Shown: positions 42,665-51,841, numbered from the stretch's first letter. The stretch is 64,000 nt of DNA from Novosphingobium sp. PhB57 (GCF_004342985.1 NZ_SMBO01000003.1:186001-250000), one strand, 5' to 3'. Notes: generated by a model not told the origin, from the sequence alone. A program made the numbers and translations.

Positions 42665-43701
42665 CACAGGCGGCGCTCCCGAAGCAGATGGAAGAGGAAC
42701 ACAGGAACGCCGAGGAATGCCGTCACCACGCCCAGCTTGAGTTCGGCGCCGGTGGGAATGAGGCGAACCAGGATGTCGGCGGCGGAAAGCAGCACCGCGC
42801 CGCCCAGCATGGATGGCAGGAGCAGCGCCGAAGGACTGCGGTCCGTCATCGGGCGGATGAGGTGCGGCACGATCAGGCCGATGAAGCCGATCGAGCCCGA
42901 AACGGCCACGGCTCCGCCCACGCCGATCGCCACGCCCAGCATCAACCGGCGGCGCGTGCGGCGAAGATCGACGCCGAGCGAACGCGCGCCGTCCTCGCCC
43001 AACGAGAGGGCATCCAGCGCGCGCGGATGGGCCAGCAGCAGAACGGCACCCACCGCTACACACGGCAGCGCGATCCAGACGTGCTGCATGGACCGATTCT
43101 CGATCGAACCGAGCAGCCAGGACATGATCTCCATCGCCGCGAAGGGGTTGGGCGAAAGGTTCAGCGCCAGGCTGATCCCGGCGCCCGCCAGCGTCGAGAC
43201 GGCAATCCCTGCAAGAATGAGGCTCAGCGGGCTTTCGGAACGCCCCGCCAGCGCGAAAAGCAGGGTGATGGACACCAGGCCCGCCACGATGGCAAGTAGG
43301 GGAAGCATTACCGGGCTCCATTCGGAAATGCCGAAGTAGAGCGCGATCACCGCGCCGAGTGCAGATGCGTTCGAGGCGCCCAGCACGGAAGGTTCGGCCA
43401 GCGGATTGCGCAAATAGCCTTGCAGGACTGCGCCCGCGAGCCCGAGCATGGCGCCCACCAGAACGCCGACCAGCATGCGCGGCAGCCGCAGTTCGAACAG
43501 GATTGCCTGGGCGACGCGGTCTCCGTGATCGCCGAAGGCCGCGATCGTCCGGCTCCACCCCAGGGCCACCGGACCGATACAAAGCGATGCGACGGCAACG
43601 AGAACCAGCGCCGCGGCCAGAAGGGGGATCAGCGCGGGATGGCGCGCGGGGGGTGAAATGAGGGGCGGTGAAGCGAGGGGCGACGAACTGGGGCTCTGCA
43701 C
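42661..43701 (-). CDS. btuC: Cobalamin ABC transporter permease BtuC (FecCD family)
   Basis: A 346-residue inner-membrane permease with about ten helices and the FecCD family patterns: LRLPRMLVGVLVGAMLGLAGAVLQG, NPLAEPSVLGAS near the N-terminal third and IGFIGLIVPHLIR in the cytoplasmic coupling loop that contacts BtuD. GTG start at 43701. Coupled to btuD (GTGA overlap) and divergent from btuF across 71 bp, which must hold both promoters. No cobalamin riboswitch is visible in that short gap. Confidence 0.9.
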   Translation of the reverse strand: MQSPSSSPLASPPLISPPARHPALIPLLAAALVLVAVASLCIGPVALGWSRTIAAFGDHGDRVAQAILFELRLPRMLVGVLVGAMLGLAGAVLQGYLRNPLAEPSVLGASNASALGAVIALYFGISEWSPVMLPLLAIVAGLVSITLLFALAGRSESPLSLILAGIAVSTLAGAGISLALNLSPNPFAAMEIMSWLLGSIENRSMQHVWIALPCVAVGAVLLLAHPRALDALSLGEDGARSLGVDLRRTRRRLMLGVAIGVGGAVAVSGSIGFIGLIVPHLIRPMTDRSPSALLLPSMLGGAVLLSAADILVRLIPTGAELKLGVVTAFLGVPVFLFHLLRERRLW

Positions 43702-43772
43702 GATAACCTCGCATGCGATCGGCTACCCGTCACGCTTGTGTCCCGGGTCCGTGTTGGTAAGGAGTCCATGAC

Positions 43773-44645
43773 ATGGGCATCGGAAAAATCCATCGCTATC
43801 TTCGGCTTGTCCCCTGCCTGCTGCTGGCGGGCATGGCCGGCGCAGGCGTGCAAGGCGCTGTTCCGCCTGCCGCGCCCCGTTCCATCGCGGCAGCGAAGCC
43901 CAGGCCGCAGCGCATCGTCTCGCTCAACCTTTGCGCGGATCAGTTGATAGTGGCGCTGGCGGATCGCGGCCAGATCGCCGGACTGACCCGCTATGCCTCC
44001 GATCCCGACATGTCCGACGTGGCAGACAGGGCGCGGAGCCTGCCCGTATTCGGCGGCTCCGCCGAAGAAGTCATGGCGGCCGACCCGGATCTCGTCATCG
44101 GCATGCCCGCAAGGCGCAATTCGGCCATCGCCGTGCTGGCCAGCCAGCACTATGCCTCGGTCGATCTCAAGTCCGCGCATGACTATGCCGGGATTCTGGC
44201 ATCGATCCGCGAGGTCGCCCGCGCGGTCGGCCATCCCGAGCGCGGCGAGGCCATGATCGCGCGGATGAATGCCGGGCTGGCCGGCCTGGGCACTCGGGGG
44301 CATGGAAAGGTTGCGGCCTATTACCAGCGCCGAGGCTACATGACCGGCACCGGCACGCTCGTGGATGACCTGATGCACCGCGTCGGCCTCGTCAATCTGG
44401 CCGGGAAGCTCGGCAAACCGGCGCTCTCGCAGATAAGCCTGGAGGAAATGGCCGAAGCCCATCCGGACTTCATCGTGATCGACAGTGCCACCCGGCGAGT
44501 GAGCGACCAAGGGACCGAGATGATCAATCATCCGATCCTGCAGGACATTCCGCGTATCGCCATCCCCCAATCCTGGACGGTTTGCGGCGGTCCTGCCTAC
44601 GTCAAGGCTGCCAAGGCGCTGGCGGAACAGATCAGCGCTCGCTGA
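43773..44645 (+). CDS. btuF: Cobalamin-binding periplasmic protein BtuF-like
   Basis: Periplasmic substrate-binding protein delivering B12 or a related corrinoid to BtuCD. The 290-residue protein has an N-terminal signal peptide (RYLRLVPCLLLAGMAGAGVQGA), then RIVSLNLCADQLIVAL and VFGGSAEEVMAADPDLVIG, typical of class III (helical-backbone) binding proteins. ATG at 43773 has AAGGAG 8 bp away. Its last 14 bp overlap the end of the convergent bluB gene. Iron-chelate binding is the alternative. Confidence 0.85.
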   Translation: MGIGKIHRYLRLVPCLLLAGMAGAGVQGAVPPAAPRSIAAAKPRPQRIVSLNLCADQLIVALADRGQIAGLTRYASDPDMSDVADRARSLPVFGGSAEEVMAADPDLVIGMPARRNSAIAVLASQHYASVDLKSAHDYAGILASIREVARAVGHPERGEAMIARMNAGLAGLGTRGHGKVAAYYQRRGYMTGTGTLVDDLMHRVGLVNLAGKLGKPALSQISLEEMAEAHPDFIVIDSATRRVSDQGTEMINHPILQDIPRIAIPQSWTVCGGPAYVKAAKALAEQISAR

Positions 44646-45267
44646 CATTTTCGCGCCAGCCGAGCCGTGATTGCCAGCTGCGCCGTTCGAGTTCGGGCAC
44701 CAGGTCCGGCTCCCGTGGATGGCCAAGACAGAGCAGCGCGATCAGGCGCCAATGTTCCTGGACGTCCAGCAGGGCCGTGACGAAATCGGCTTCCACCACC
44801 GATACCCAGCCCAGTCCCAGGCCCTGCGCGCGGGCCGCAAGCCAGAGCGTATGGATCGCCAGCACGACTGAAAATCCGCGTGTTTCCGGCATCGTCGCTG
44901 CGCCAAGGCCGCTTCCGGCGGTCGTCGCCTCGTCGCAGAACACGGCCACGACCTCGGGTGCTTCACGGATCCCGTGGAGCTTCAGCGCGGAATAGGCCGC
45001 GCGTTGCTCTTCGCCCATCGCCGCGCCGGCGCGGGTGACTTCCCGATCCGCATGGGCGGCCAGTGCCTCGCGCAATTCCGGCGACCGGACGCGGACGAAA
45101 CGCCAGGGCTGCGAATTGCCCACCGAAGGCGCAAGTTGCGCGGTTGCCAGCAGTTCGGCCACCATGTTCTCGTCCAGCGGATCCTGCCGGAAATGGCGCA
45201 CATCGCGCCGCCAGGCCAGCAGCGCGGAGAGTTCATCCTGAAAATCGGGGCCGAACCGGGGCGGCAT
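44632..45267 (-). CDS. bluB: 5,6-dimethylbenzimidazole synthase BluB
   Basis: Oxygen-dependent flavoenzyme that fragments reduced FMN to make dimethylbenzimidazole, the lower ligand of cobalamin. The 211-residue nitroreductase-fold protein has the BluB N-terminus (WRRDVRHFRQDPLDE), the APSVGNSQPWRFV motif, and GLGWVSV with the DFV region. The start is the ATG at 45267, 2 bp after the cobO stop; a longer frame upstream runs inside cobO. The protein ends within btuF on the other strand. Length fits the family. Confidence 0.93.
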   Translation of the reverse strand: MPPRFGPDFQDELSALLAWRRDVRHFRQDPLDENMVAELLATAQLAPSVGNSQPWRFVRVRSPELREALAAHADREVTRAGAAMGEEQRAAYSALKLHGIREAPEVVAVFCDEATTAGSGLGAATMPETRGFSVVLAIHTLWLAARAQGLGLGWVSVVEADFVTALLDVQEHWRLIALLCLGHPREPDLVPELERRSWQSRLGWRENVSER

Positions 45268-45269
45268 TT

Positions 45270-45881
45270 CTAGAACTCGATGCCTGCCTGCGCCTTCACG
45301 CCGGAGCGGAACGGATGCTTCACGAGCGTCATCTCGGTCACGAGGTCCGCCGCCTCCAGCAGCCCCTCGGGCGCATTGCGGCCGGTGACGATCACATGCT
45401 TCATCTCGCCGCGCGCAGTCAGCACTTCCAGCACTTCGTCCAGCGGCAGGTAGTCGTAGCGCAGCACGATGTTGAGTTCGTCCGCCAGAACCATGTCGTA
45501 AGCAGGGTCGGCGATCATGCGCTTCACTTCCTCCCACGCCTCACGCGAAAGCTCGATGTCGCGGGCGCGGTCCTGCGTGTTCCAGGTGAAGCCTTCGCCC
45601 ATCGGCTTGAATTCCACCTGATCCGGGAAGGCATCGAAGACGACCTTCTCGCCCGTGGTCATCGCGCCCTTCACGAACTGGACGACGCCCACTTTCTTGC
45701 CGTGGCCGATCATGCGCACCACCATGCCGAGCGCGGCGGTGGTCTTGCCTTTGCCCTTGCCGGTGTGGACGACCAGAAGGCCCTTTTCGACCGTCTTGCC
45801 GGCCATGATCTTGTCATGCGCGGCCTGCTTCTTTTTCATCTTCTCGGCGTGCTGTTCGTCGGTACGCTGCACCATGGTCAT
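45270..45881 (-). CDS. cobO: Cob(I)yrinic acid a,c-diamide adenosyltransferase CobO
   Basis: Adds the adenosyl group to cobalt in corrinoids using ATP. The 203-residue protein has the P-loop HTGKGKGKTTAA (residues 39-50), VVQFVKGAM, the MVLADELN motif and HVIVTGRNAP, all typical of CobA/CobO-type enzymes. The start is the ATG that overlaps the cobN stop (ATGA). The upstream in-frame extension lies in cobN. Part of the bluB-cobO-cobN-cobW series under the minus-strand riboswitch. Confidence 0.95.
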   Translation of the reverse strand: MTMVQRTDEQHAEKMKKKQAAHDKIMAGKTVEKGLLVVHTGKGKGKTTAALGMVVRMIGHGKKVGVVQFVKGAMTTGEKVVFDAFPDQVEFKPMGEGFTWNTQDRARDIELSREAWEEVKRMIADPAYDMVLADELNIVLRYDYLPLDEVLEVLTARGEMKHVIVTGRNAPEGLLEAADLVTEMTLVKHPFRSGVKAQAGIEF

Positions 45882-48800
45882 GCTCCTGAGAGGGCCGCGA
45901 GCGCCAGGCCCGCACTGTTCGATCGCGGTTTCCAGAGGCCGCGCTCCAGCGCTTCGGCTAGGCGCGCGGCAGTTTCCCGCAAGGCCGCCGGGTTCGCCTC
46001 GGCCATGAAGGTGCGCACCGCCTCGTCTTCTATGAAAGCGGCGTGGACGGCGTCGAAGTGGTGGTCCTTCACCGCGTGGGTCGTGGCGGCAAAGGCGAAG
46101 AGGTAATCGACCGAGGCGGCGATCTCGAACGCGCCCTTGTAGCCGTGGCGCATCACGCCCGCGATCCACTTGGGATTGGTGACGCGCCCGCGCACGATGC
46201 GGCCGATCTCGTCCTCCAGCGTGCGGATCACCGGGCGCTCGGGGCGGCTGTGGTCGTTGTGATAGCTGAGCGGCGCGCGGCCCTTCAGGTGCTCGACGGC
46301 AGCGGCGATCCCGCCCTCAAACTGATAATAGTCGTCGCTGTCGAGCAGGTCGTGCTCGCGGTTGTCCTGGTTCTGGACCACGGCATCGACCGAGGCGAGG
46401 CGGGCTGCGAAAAGCCCGCGCTCGGCATCGCCTTCGACGCCGCTGCCATAGGTGTAGCTGCCCCAGTCAAGGTAGACGTCCGCCAGATCGCCGCGCTCGT
46501 GCCAGATCTTCTCATCGATCATGGCCTGAAGCCCGGCCCCATAAGCGCCCGGCTTCGATCCGAACACACGCGCTCCGGCGCGGCGGGTGGCCTGCGTTTC
46601 GGCCTCGCCACCCTCAACGAGTGCGGCGGCTTCGGCGCGGTGGCGCTCTGCGGCGGGATTGTCGCCCAGTGGCTCGTCAAGCGCCATCACCGCGCGCGCA
46701 GCGCTGTCGATCAGGTCGATCTGTTCGGGGAAGGCATCGCGGAAGAATCCGGAGACGCGCAAGGTCACGTCCACGCGGGGGCGGCCGAGTTCGGCCACGG
46801 TCATGATCTCGAAGCCGACCACGCGGCCCGAAGTCCAGTCCCAGCGCGGCCGCGCGCCCATCAGCGCCAGGGCCTGCGCGATGTCGTCCCCGCCGGTGCG
46901 CATGTTGGCGGTGCCCCATGCGGATAGAGCGATGGCCTGCGGATATTCGCCCTCGCGCTGGAGGTAGTCCTCGACCAGCAGATCGGCGGACTTGCGCCCG
47001 AGTTCCCAAGCCACCGCCGTGGGCACGGCGCGGGTGTCGACCGAATAGAAGTTGCGGCCGGTCGGCAGCACGTCGGGCCGTCCGCGCGTGGGCGCCCCAG
47101 AGGGGCCGGGCAGGACGAAGCGACCGTCGAGGCCCGCCAGCAGCGCTTCGGCCTCACGCGGGCCGCAGAGGTCAATGCGGGGGGCGAGGTCGGTCTGGAT
47201 GGCGTGGAGGACGGCGGTGGTCTCGCTGCCGAGGTTGTCACTCGGCGTGTCGACCAGTTCGGCCGCCAGGAGTTCGAGTCTCTCGACGGTATCGCCATGC
47301 GTGCGCCACGGCTCGTCCGAAACCGCTGCCAGCGCCTGCGGCCGCGCGCCGTCCCAGCGATCGCCCATGCGGCAGTCGAGCGGATCGAAGTCGAGCGCCA
47401 AGTCGATGGCCATGGCGCGCAGCAGCGAGGCCTGCCCCGCATGATCGTATCCGCGCGGAGTGCGGGCCAGAGCCACCAACAGATCGCGCCTTAGCCGGCC
47501 CTCGGGCGATTGCGTGAAGACATGCAGCCCGTCGCGGATCTGCAATTCCTTCAGCTCGCACAAGTAGTTGTCGATAGCGGAAAGCGCATCGTCATCATCG
47601 CCGCTGGCGCCGGCATCGCGGTCGAGGCCATGGCTACGCGCAAGGTCGAGAATGTCGCGCCGCAGCCGGTCGAGGCGGCGCGGGTCCATGCCGGCGGCGA
47701 GGTAGTACTCGTCCACCAGTGCTTCCAGCTGCTTGAGCGGGCCGTAAGTCTCGGCGCGGGTGAGCGGCGGGGTGAGGTGGTCGATGACCACCGCGCTGAT
47801 GCGGCGCTTGGCCTGCGTGCCTTCGCCGGGGTCGTTGACGATGAAGGGATAGAGCTGCGGCAGCGGCCCGGCGCAGATCTCCGGGAAGCAATCGCGCGAA
47901 AGCGAGATTGCCTTGCCGGGCAGCCATTCCAGATTGCCGTGCTTGCCGACATGGACGAGGGCCTGCGCGCCGAAGTCCTGGGCCAGCCAGATGTGGAACG
48001 CGAGGTAGGCGTGCGGCGGAGGCAGGGCCGGATCGTGGTAGCTGGCCTTGGGATCGATATTGTAGCCGCGCGCGGGCTGCACCGCGATGGCGAGCTTGCC
48101 GAAGCGATGAATGGGCAGCCGGAACGCGCCGGCGCGCACGAAGGGATCGGCGGAGGGTTCGCCCCAGCGTTCCAGCATCGCCTTGCGCGCGCTTTCGGGG
48201 ACTGCGGCGAAGGCGGTTTCGTAACTTGCGAGCGGCAGGGAGACTTCGCCCGGCCGGTCCAGCGAAGAAAGCGCGTTGGTCACGCCGCCGGTCATGACGC
48301 GCATCAACGCGGCGCCGTCGCGCGGGGCATCGCCGGTATCATAGCCCGCCCCGGCCAGCGCGGCGATAATGGCGGCGGTACTGGCGGGGGTGTCGAGTCC
48401 GACGCCGTTGCCGATGCGCCCGTCCCGGTTGGGGTAGTTCGCGAGCACCAGCGCCACACGGCGCTCGGCCGGGGCGCTACGGCGCAGACTGGCCCATCCG
48501 GCGGCGAGGTCGGCGACGAAGGCCACGCGGTCCGGTGCGACGCGAGGGACGACGATGCCGCACTGCGTCACTTCGTCGAAGCGCTCGGCCGCCTTGAAGG
48601 CGACGGCGCGAGTGAACACGCGGCCGTCGACTTCGGGTAGCGCCACATTCATCGCCAGATCGCGCGGGCCAAGACCGCGCGCGGCGCCCTGCCAATCGGC
48701 TTCTTCCACGCCCGCGAAGGCGACTTGCAGGATCGGGCAGCTCGCCTTTTCCAGAATGCCGGGCTTGCGGTCGTCGCCTGCCGAGGAAGATGCGAAACTG

Positions 48801-49600
48801 GTGGCGTTGACGATTACATCGGGCGCGACTTCGCCGAGCAGGCCGCCCAGCCAATCCACCGCGAAAGGCTCACGCAAGGCGCGGACGTGGACGGCGGCGA
48901 CATTGAAGCCGCGTTCCCGCAGCGCCGCGATCATGACGTCCACCGCGTCGAGCGTGCCTGCGATCATCAGCGCGCGGTAGAACACCAGCAGCGCCAGCGG
49001 CCGGCCTTCCACCCATCCGGCCTGCACATCGGCAAGGCCCGCCCGCTCGGTTCCCGCGAGATAGAGCCCTGCATCGGCCACCGGCACGGGATCGTCGGGT
49101 TCGCCCGCATCAAAGCCGATTGCCTGCGCGGCGGTGCGCAGGAAAGAGAGCGCATTTGCGGTACCACCCTGCCGCAGATAGTCGCGCAATTTCTCACGCA
49201 TTTCGGCGGGCAGGGTGGACGCGCGGTCGAGCGCCGGATCGGCTTCTCGCCCATCGGCAATGGCCGCGAAGGCAATGCCGTTTTCGCGGGCGACGCGGGC
49301 GATCTCGTCGATGCCGTAGCCCCAGTAGCTCTTGCCGCCGAGCAGGATCACGCAGACGAATTTGGCGTGCGCGATCACTTTCTCGACATAGAGGTCGATC
49401 GAGTAGGGGTGACGCAGTTGCAGCAGGTTGGCGAGGCGGACGCTGGGAGCATCGGAGGGCAACCGCGCCGCCGCCCCCGCAAAGCAGGCCAGCTCACTGT
49501 CCGCCACGGTGAGGATCACCATGTCGCCGGGAGACTGGTCGAGGTCGATCGCCTCCTCGCCGTTGGAGATCGTCCCCGGCGTGGCGGACAGCAGGTGCAT
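45878..49600 (-). CDS. cobN: Cobaltochelatase subunit CobN
   Basis: Large subunit of the aerobic, ATP-dependent cobaltochelatase that inserts Co(II) into hydrogenobyrinic acid a,c-diamide. The 1240-residue length is normal. Family features include the LLGGKSYWGYG N-terminal region, the WLPGKAISLSRDCFPEI segment, the HVGKHGNLEWLPG motif near the active site and SVDTRAVPT-like C-terminal motifs. The partner subunits CobS and CobT are not in the window. It is preceded by a palindromic repeat and cobW, and is coupled to cobO by a 4-bp overlap. Confidence 0.96.
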   Translation of the reverse strand: MHLLSATPGTISNGEEAIDLDQSPGDMVILTVADSELACFAGAAARLPSDAPSVRLANLLQLRHPYSIDLYVEKVIAHAKFVCVILLGGKSYWGYGIDEIARVARENGIAFAAIADGREADPALDRASTLPAEMREKLRDYLRQGGTANALSFLRTAAQAIGFDAGEPDDPVPVADAGLYLAGTERAGLADVQAGWVEGRPLALLVFYRALMIAGTLDAVDVMIAALRERGFNVAAVHVRALREPFAVDWLGGLLGEVAPDVIVNATSFASSSAGDDRKPGILEKASCPILQVAFAGVEEADWQGAARGLGPRDLAMNVALPEVDGRVFTRAVAFKAAERFDEVTQCGIVVPRVAPDRVAFVADLAAGWASLRRSAPAERRVALVLANYPNRDGRIGNGVGLDTPASTAAIIAALAGAGYDTGDAPRDGAALMRVMTGGVTNALSSLDRPGEVSLPLASYETAFAAVPESARKAMLERWGEPSADPFVRAGAFRLPIHRFGKLAIAVQPARGYNIDPKASYHDPALPPPHAYLAFHIWLAQDFGAQALVHVGKHGNLEWLPGKAISLSRDCFPEICAGPLPQLYPFIVNDPGEGTQAKRRISAVVIDHLTPPLTRAETYGPLKQLEALVDEYYLAAGMDPRRLDRLRRDILDLARSHGLDRDAGASGDDDDALSAIDNYLCELKELQIRDGLHVFTQSPEGRLRRDLLVALARTPRGYDHAGQASLLRAMAIDLALDFDPLDCRMGDRWDGARPQALAAVSDEPWRTHGDTVERLELLAAELVDTPSDNLGSETTAVLHAIQTDLAPRIDLCGPREAEALLAGLDGRFVLPGPSGAPTRGRPDVLPTGRNFYSVDTRAVPTAVAWELGRKSADLLVEDYLQREGEYPQAIALSAWGTANMRTGGDDIAQALALMGARPRWDWTSGRVVGFEIMTVAELGRPRVDVTLRVSGFFRDAFPEQIDLIDSAARAVMALDEPLGDNPAAERHRAEAAALVEGGEAETQATRRAGARVFGSKPGAYGAGLQAMIDEKIWHERGDLADVYLDWGSYTYGSGVEGDAERGLFAARLASVDAVVQNQDNREHDLLDSDDYYQFEGGIAAAVEHLKGRAPLSYHNDHSRPERPVIRTLEDEIGRIVRGRVTNPKWIAGVMRHGYKGAFEIAASVDYLFAFAATTHAVKDHHFDAVHAAFIEDEAVRTFMAEANPAALRETAARLAEALERGLWKPRSNSAGLALAALSGA

Positions 49601-49637
49601 CAGGCGTTCCCCCCGACACCGCGACAGAACTCTCCCT

Positions 49638-49722
49638 CGTCATTGCGAGCGAAGCGAAGCAATCCAGGGCAGCTCTGCGTGGCTCTGGATTGCTTCACCC
49701 GCTTTGCGGGTTCGCAATGACG
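49638..49722. repeat. Intergenic palindromic repeat (REP-like) between cobN and cobW
   Basis: CGTCATTGCGA (49638-49648) pairs with TCGCAATGACG (49712-49722), and GAAGCAATCCAG (49655-49666) with CTGGATTGCTTC (49685-49696), giving a long imperfect hairpin. The 5' half (CATTGCGAGCGAAGCGAAGC) matches a dispersed intergenic repeat I know from alphaproteobacterial genomes. It lies within the cobalamin series and might affect mRNA stability between cobW and cobN. Confidence 0.75.
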
Positions 49723-49745
49723 AAGTGGGGAGGGGAGCCTATGCT

Positions 49746-50795
49746 TCACGCTGCCACGGCGCCGAGAACGTCTGCCAGCCCGGCCTCGATGGCCGCGCGG
49801 TTCAGTCCCTTCTGGCCGATGACGACAAGCTGGGTGCGGCGCGCTTCCTGCGGCAGCCATGCGCGGTCGTAGAAGTGCTGGATGCGCGGGCCGACGGCTT
49901 GCACCACAAGGCGGCTCGGCTTGCCGCCGACCGCGACCATGCCCTTCACGCGCAGTACGTCGTGCGCGGCGATCAGGTCCTTCAGGCGGGCGAGCAAGGC
50001 GTCGAGATCGGCAACATCGCCGCCAGAGACAACGAAGCTGTCGAAGTCGTCATGGTCGTGATCCTCGTCCAGCCCGTCGATGTGCGAGGGGCGGGAATCG
50101 AGGTCGTCCTCGGCAGCAGCGGTAATGCCCAGCAGCGCGGCGATATCGACCGCGCCGTGGTCCGCGCGCACGATCTTCACGCCCGGGCGTGTCTCGGCCA
50201 AGACCAGCGTCTCTACATGGGCCAGCGCTTCGGCATCGACGAGGTCGGTCTTGTTGAGCACGACCATGTCCGCGCAGCCGAGCTGTTCCTCGAACAGTTC
50301 CTCCAGCGGGCTTTCGTGATCCAGCATCGGATCGGCGGCGCGCGCGGCGGCAAGGGCGGCTTCATCGGTGGCGAAGCGGCCAGCGGCCACGGCATCGGCG
50401 TCGATCAGCGCAACCACGCCGTCCACGGTGGCGCGGGTGCGGATATCCGGCCACTGGAACGCCTTCACCAGCGGCTTGGGCAGGGCGAGACCGCTGGTTT
50501 CGATGATGATGTGATCGGGCTTGTTCTCGCGGTCGAGCAGCTTCTGCATGGTCGGCAGGAAATCGTCTGCGACGGTGCAGCAGATGCAGCCGTTGGCCAG
50601 TTCGACGATGTCGTCTTCCGGGCAGGCCTCGTCATTGCAGCCCTTTACCAGGTCTCCGTCGACGCCGACGTCGCCGAACTCGTTGATGATGAGCGCGAGG
50701 CGGCGGCCCTTGGCGTTCTGGAGCAGATGGCGGATCAGCGTGGTCTTGCCGGCGCCGAGGAAGCCGGTGATGACGGTGGTGGGAACTTTGCTCAT
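49746..50795 (-). CDS. cobW: CobW-family GTP-dependent metal chaperone
   Basis: G3E-family GTPase thought to deliver Co(II) for cobalamin synthesis. The 349-residue protein has the P-loop GFLGAGKT (residues 11-18), the metal-binding CXCC motif at Cys70-Ile-Cys72-Cys73 (NGCICC), the Walker-B-like IIETSGLALP, the NKTD guanine motif and a His/Asp-rich insertion (DEDHDHDD). ATG at 50795; a longer frame upstream is not supported by the domain. The cobalamin riboswitch lies about 200 bp upstream and its position before cobN fits a cobalt role. Confidence 0.94.
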   Translation of the reverse strand: MSKVPTTVITGFLGAGKTTLIRHLLQNAKGRRLALIINEFGDVGVDGDLVKGCNDEACPEDDIVELANGCICCTVADDFLPTMQKLLDRENKPDHIIIETSGLALPKPLVKAFQWPDIRTRATVDGVVALIDADAVAAGRFATDEAALAAARAADPMLDHESPLEELFEEQLGCADMVVLNKTDLVDAEALAHVETLVLAETRPGVKIVRADHGAVDIAALLGITAAAEDDLDSRPSHIDGLDEDHDHDDFDSFVVSGGDVADLDALLARLKDLIAAHDVLRVKGMVAVGGKPSRLVVQAVGPRIQHFYDRAWLPQEARRTQLVVIGQKGLNRAAIEAGLADVLGAVAA

Positions 50796-50994
50796 ATCTC
50801 GTCTCCCGCGCGCCAGCGACCTGAAACGGCGGGGCGTCCCGTCGCGGGCGCGACGATGGCGGCACGCCGCGACGGACCGGCGCACGGGCGCCCGACGCGA
50901 TATGCCGCTGCGGCCCCGGCCGCATGCGTCACGTCGCTCAGACGGAAGAGTTACCGTGCCTTGGCCATTCCCTGGACCCGGGCAAGAGCGACAT
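50796..50994 (-). promoter_or_regulatory. Expression platform between riboswitch and cobW
   Basis: About 200 bp without a gene. It holds GC-rich inverted segments (around GGCGGGGCGTCCCGTCGCGGGCGCG) that could form the switching stem or terminator. I cannot assign a definite terminator because no T run is seen on the minus strand. Confidence 0.4.
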
Positions 50995-51190
50995 CGACGC
51001 CGGCAGGTTTCCTGGCTCGCGGGTCATCACGCGATGCACGGCCTTCCCAGGCCTCGCATGACTTAGCGTCCGGCCCAGTGGCTGCGGTGGGGGGCTTGCC
51101 CCGCCGCGAATGTGCATCGCGCTCGCCGCTTACAGTTGCAGGGACAGCCGCGGATCGGGAAGGCGAACCGACCTTACCGCGTTCCCGTAT
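50995..51190 (-). promoter_or_regulatory. Cobalamin riboswitch upstream of cobW-cobN-cobO-bluB
   Basis: Read on the minus strand, the RNA carries the conserved cobalamin-riboswitch elements in order: a 5' GGTAAGGTCGG-like segment, CCGCGGCTGTCCCTGCAACTG with TAAGCGG, the B12 box GCCACTG, GGGAAGGC-like sequence and GAGCCAGG followed by AAACCTGCCGGC. Cobalamin or adenosylcobalamin binding would lower expression of the chelation, adenosylation and lower-ligand genes downstream. Confidence 0.93.
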
Positions 51191-51259
51191 TAAGCCCCTT
51201 GCGGGGCACCGGCGCGATCTTCGTCGGGCCGCCAGAAGGCATCCCGAACCCGGAGGCGA

Positions 51260-51841
51260 TTAGCCGGGGACGCCCCGCACCGCAAGACCCAGAGACTGCA
51301 ATCGCCAACTCCGGTTGAAGGAAAGAACGGTGCAGGAGAGCGGCGCCACATCGATGGCGAGCGCTGCGCGCAGCGGCAGATCCAGCGCATGGGAGAGGGC
51401 GGCGCGGATCGTCGTCGGGTGCGTGATGGCGCAGGTCGGCGCGTCGGATCCGGCAACGCGGTCCATCCATGCCCCGATCCGCGTGCGAACCTGATCCAGT
51501 GTTTCACCCGCGGGCGCGCCTTGCGCGGGTTCGGCCAGCCACCGGCCGAGCTGTCCGGGATCGCTCGCCTCGATCTGCGCGAAGGACAAGCCTTGCCACT
51601 CGCCATGATCGATATCGGCAAGCGCCGGTTCGGTCCTGGCCGTAAGCCCCATCGCTGAGGCGGTCTCGGCAGCGGCGCGGGCAGGGCTGGCTTGCAGCGC
51701 GGCGTGGTAGCGTTGGGGCAACATGGCCAGGGCGGCATCGCGTCGCCCTGCCACATCCAGCGGTTCCGCCGGCTCGGGAAACCGGCCTTCGCGGCTCGAC
51801 GCCGTGGCGGCGATGCAGATCAGCAGGAGGGTTGTCGCCAA
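51260..51841 (-). CDS. Histidine-phosphatase-fold protein lacking the RHG motif
   Basis: A 193-residue protein of the phosphoglycerate-mutase-like superfamily, to which the alpha-ribazole phosphatase CobC belongs. The N-terminal strand reads LLLICIAATASSREGRF, where LLLIRHGATAxxREGRF is expected, so the catalytic Arg-His-Gly is replaced by Cys-Ile-Ala without a length change. The ADIDHGEWQG segment and the second histidine (AITHPTT) are kept. The start is TTG at 51841, because upstream the frame enters the opposite-strand riboswitch. It lies between two cobalamin riboswitches and points toward the cobW series. It may be a binding pseudoenzyme. Sequence conservation beyond the motif argues against random decay. 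Confidence 0.7.
   Translation of the reverse strand: MATTLLLICIAATASSREGRFPEPAEPLDVAGRRDAALAMLPQRYHAALQASPARAAAETASAMGLTARTEPALADIDHGEWQGLSFAQIEASDPGQLGRWLAEPAQGAPAGETLDQVRTRIGAWMDRVAGSDAPTCAITHPTTIRAALSHALDLPLRAALAIDVAPLSCTVLSFNRSWRLQSLGLAVRGVPG

Noticed and set aside
41888..43714. Apparent 608-codon fusion of btuD with an upstream extension
   Set aside because: The upstream part lies out of frame through btuC; the GTG start at 42664 with a 4-bp overlap explains the gene.
43702..43772. A third cobalamin riboswitch before btuC/btuF
   Set aside because: The gap is only 71 bp and lacks the B12 box and the GAGCCAGG-type element.
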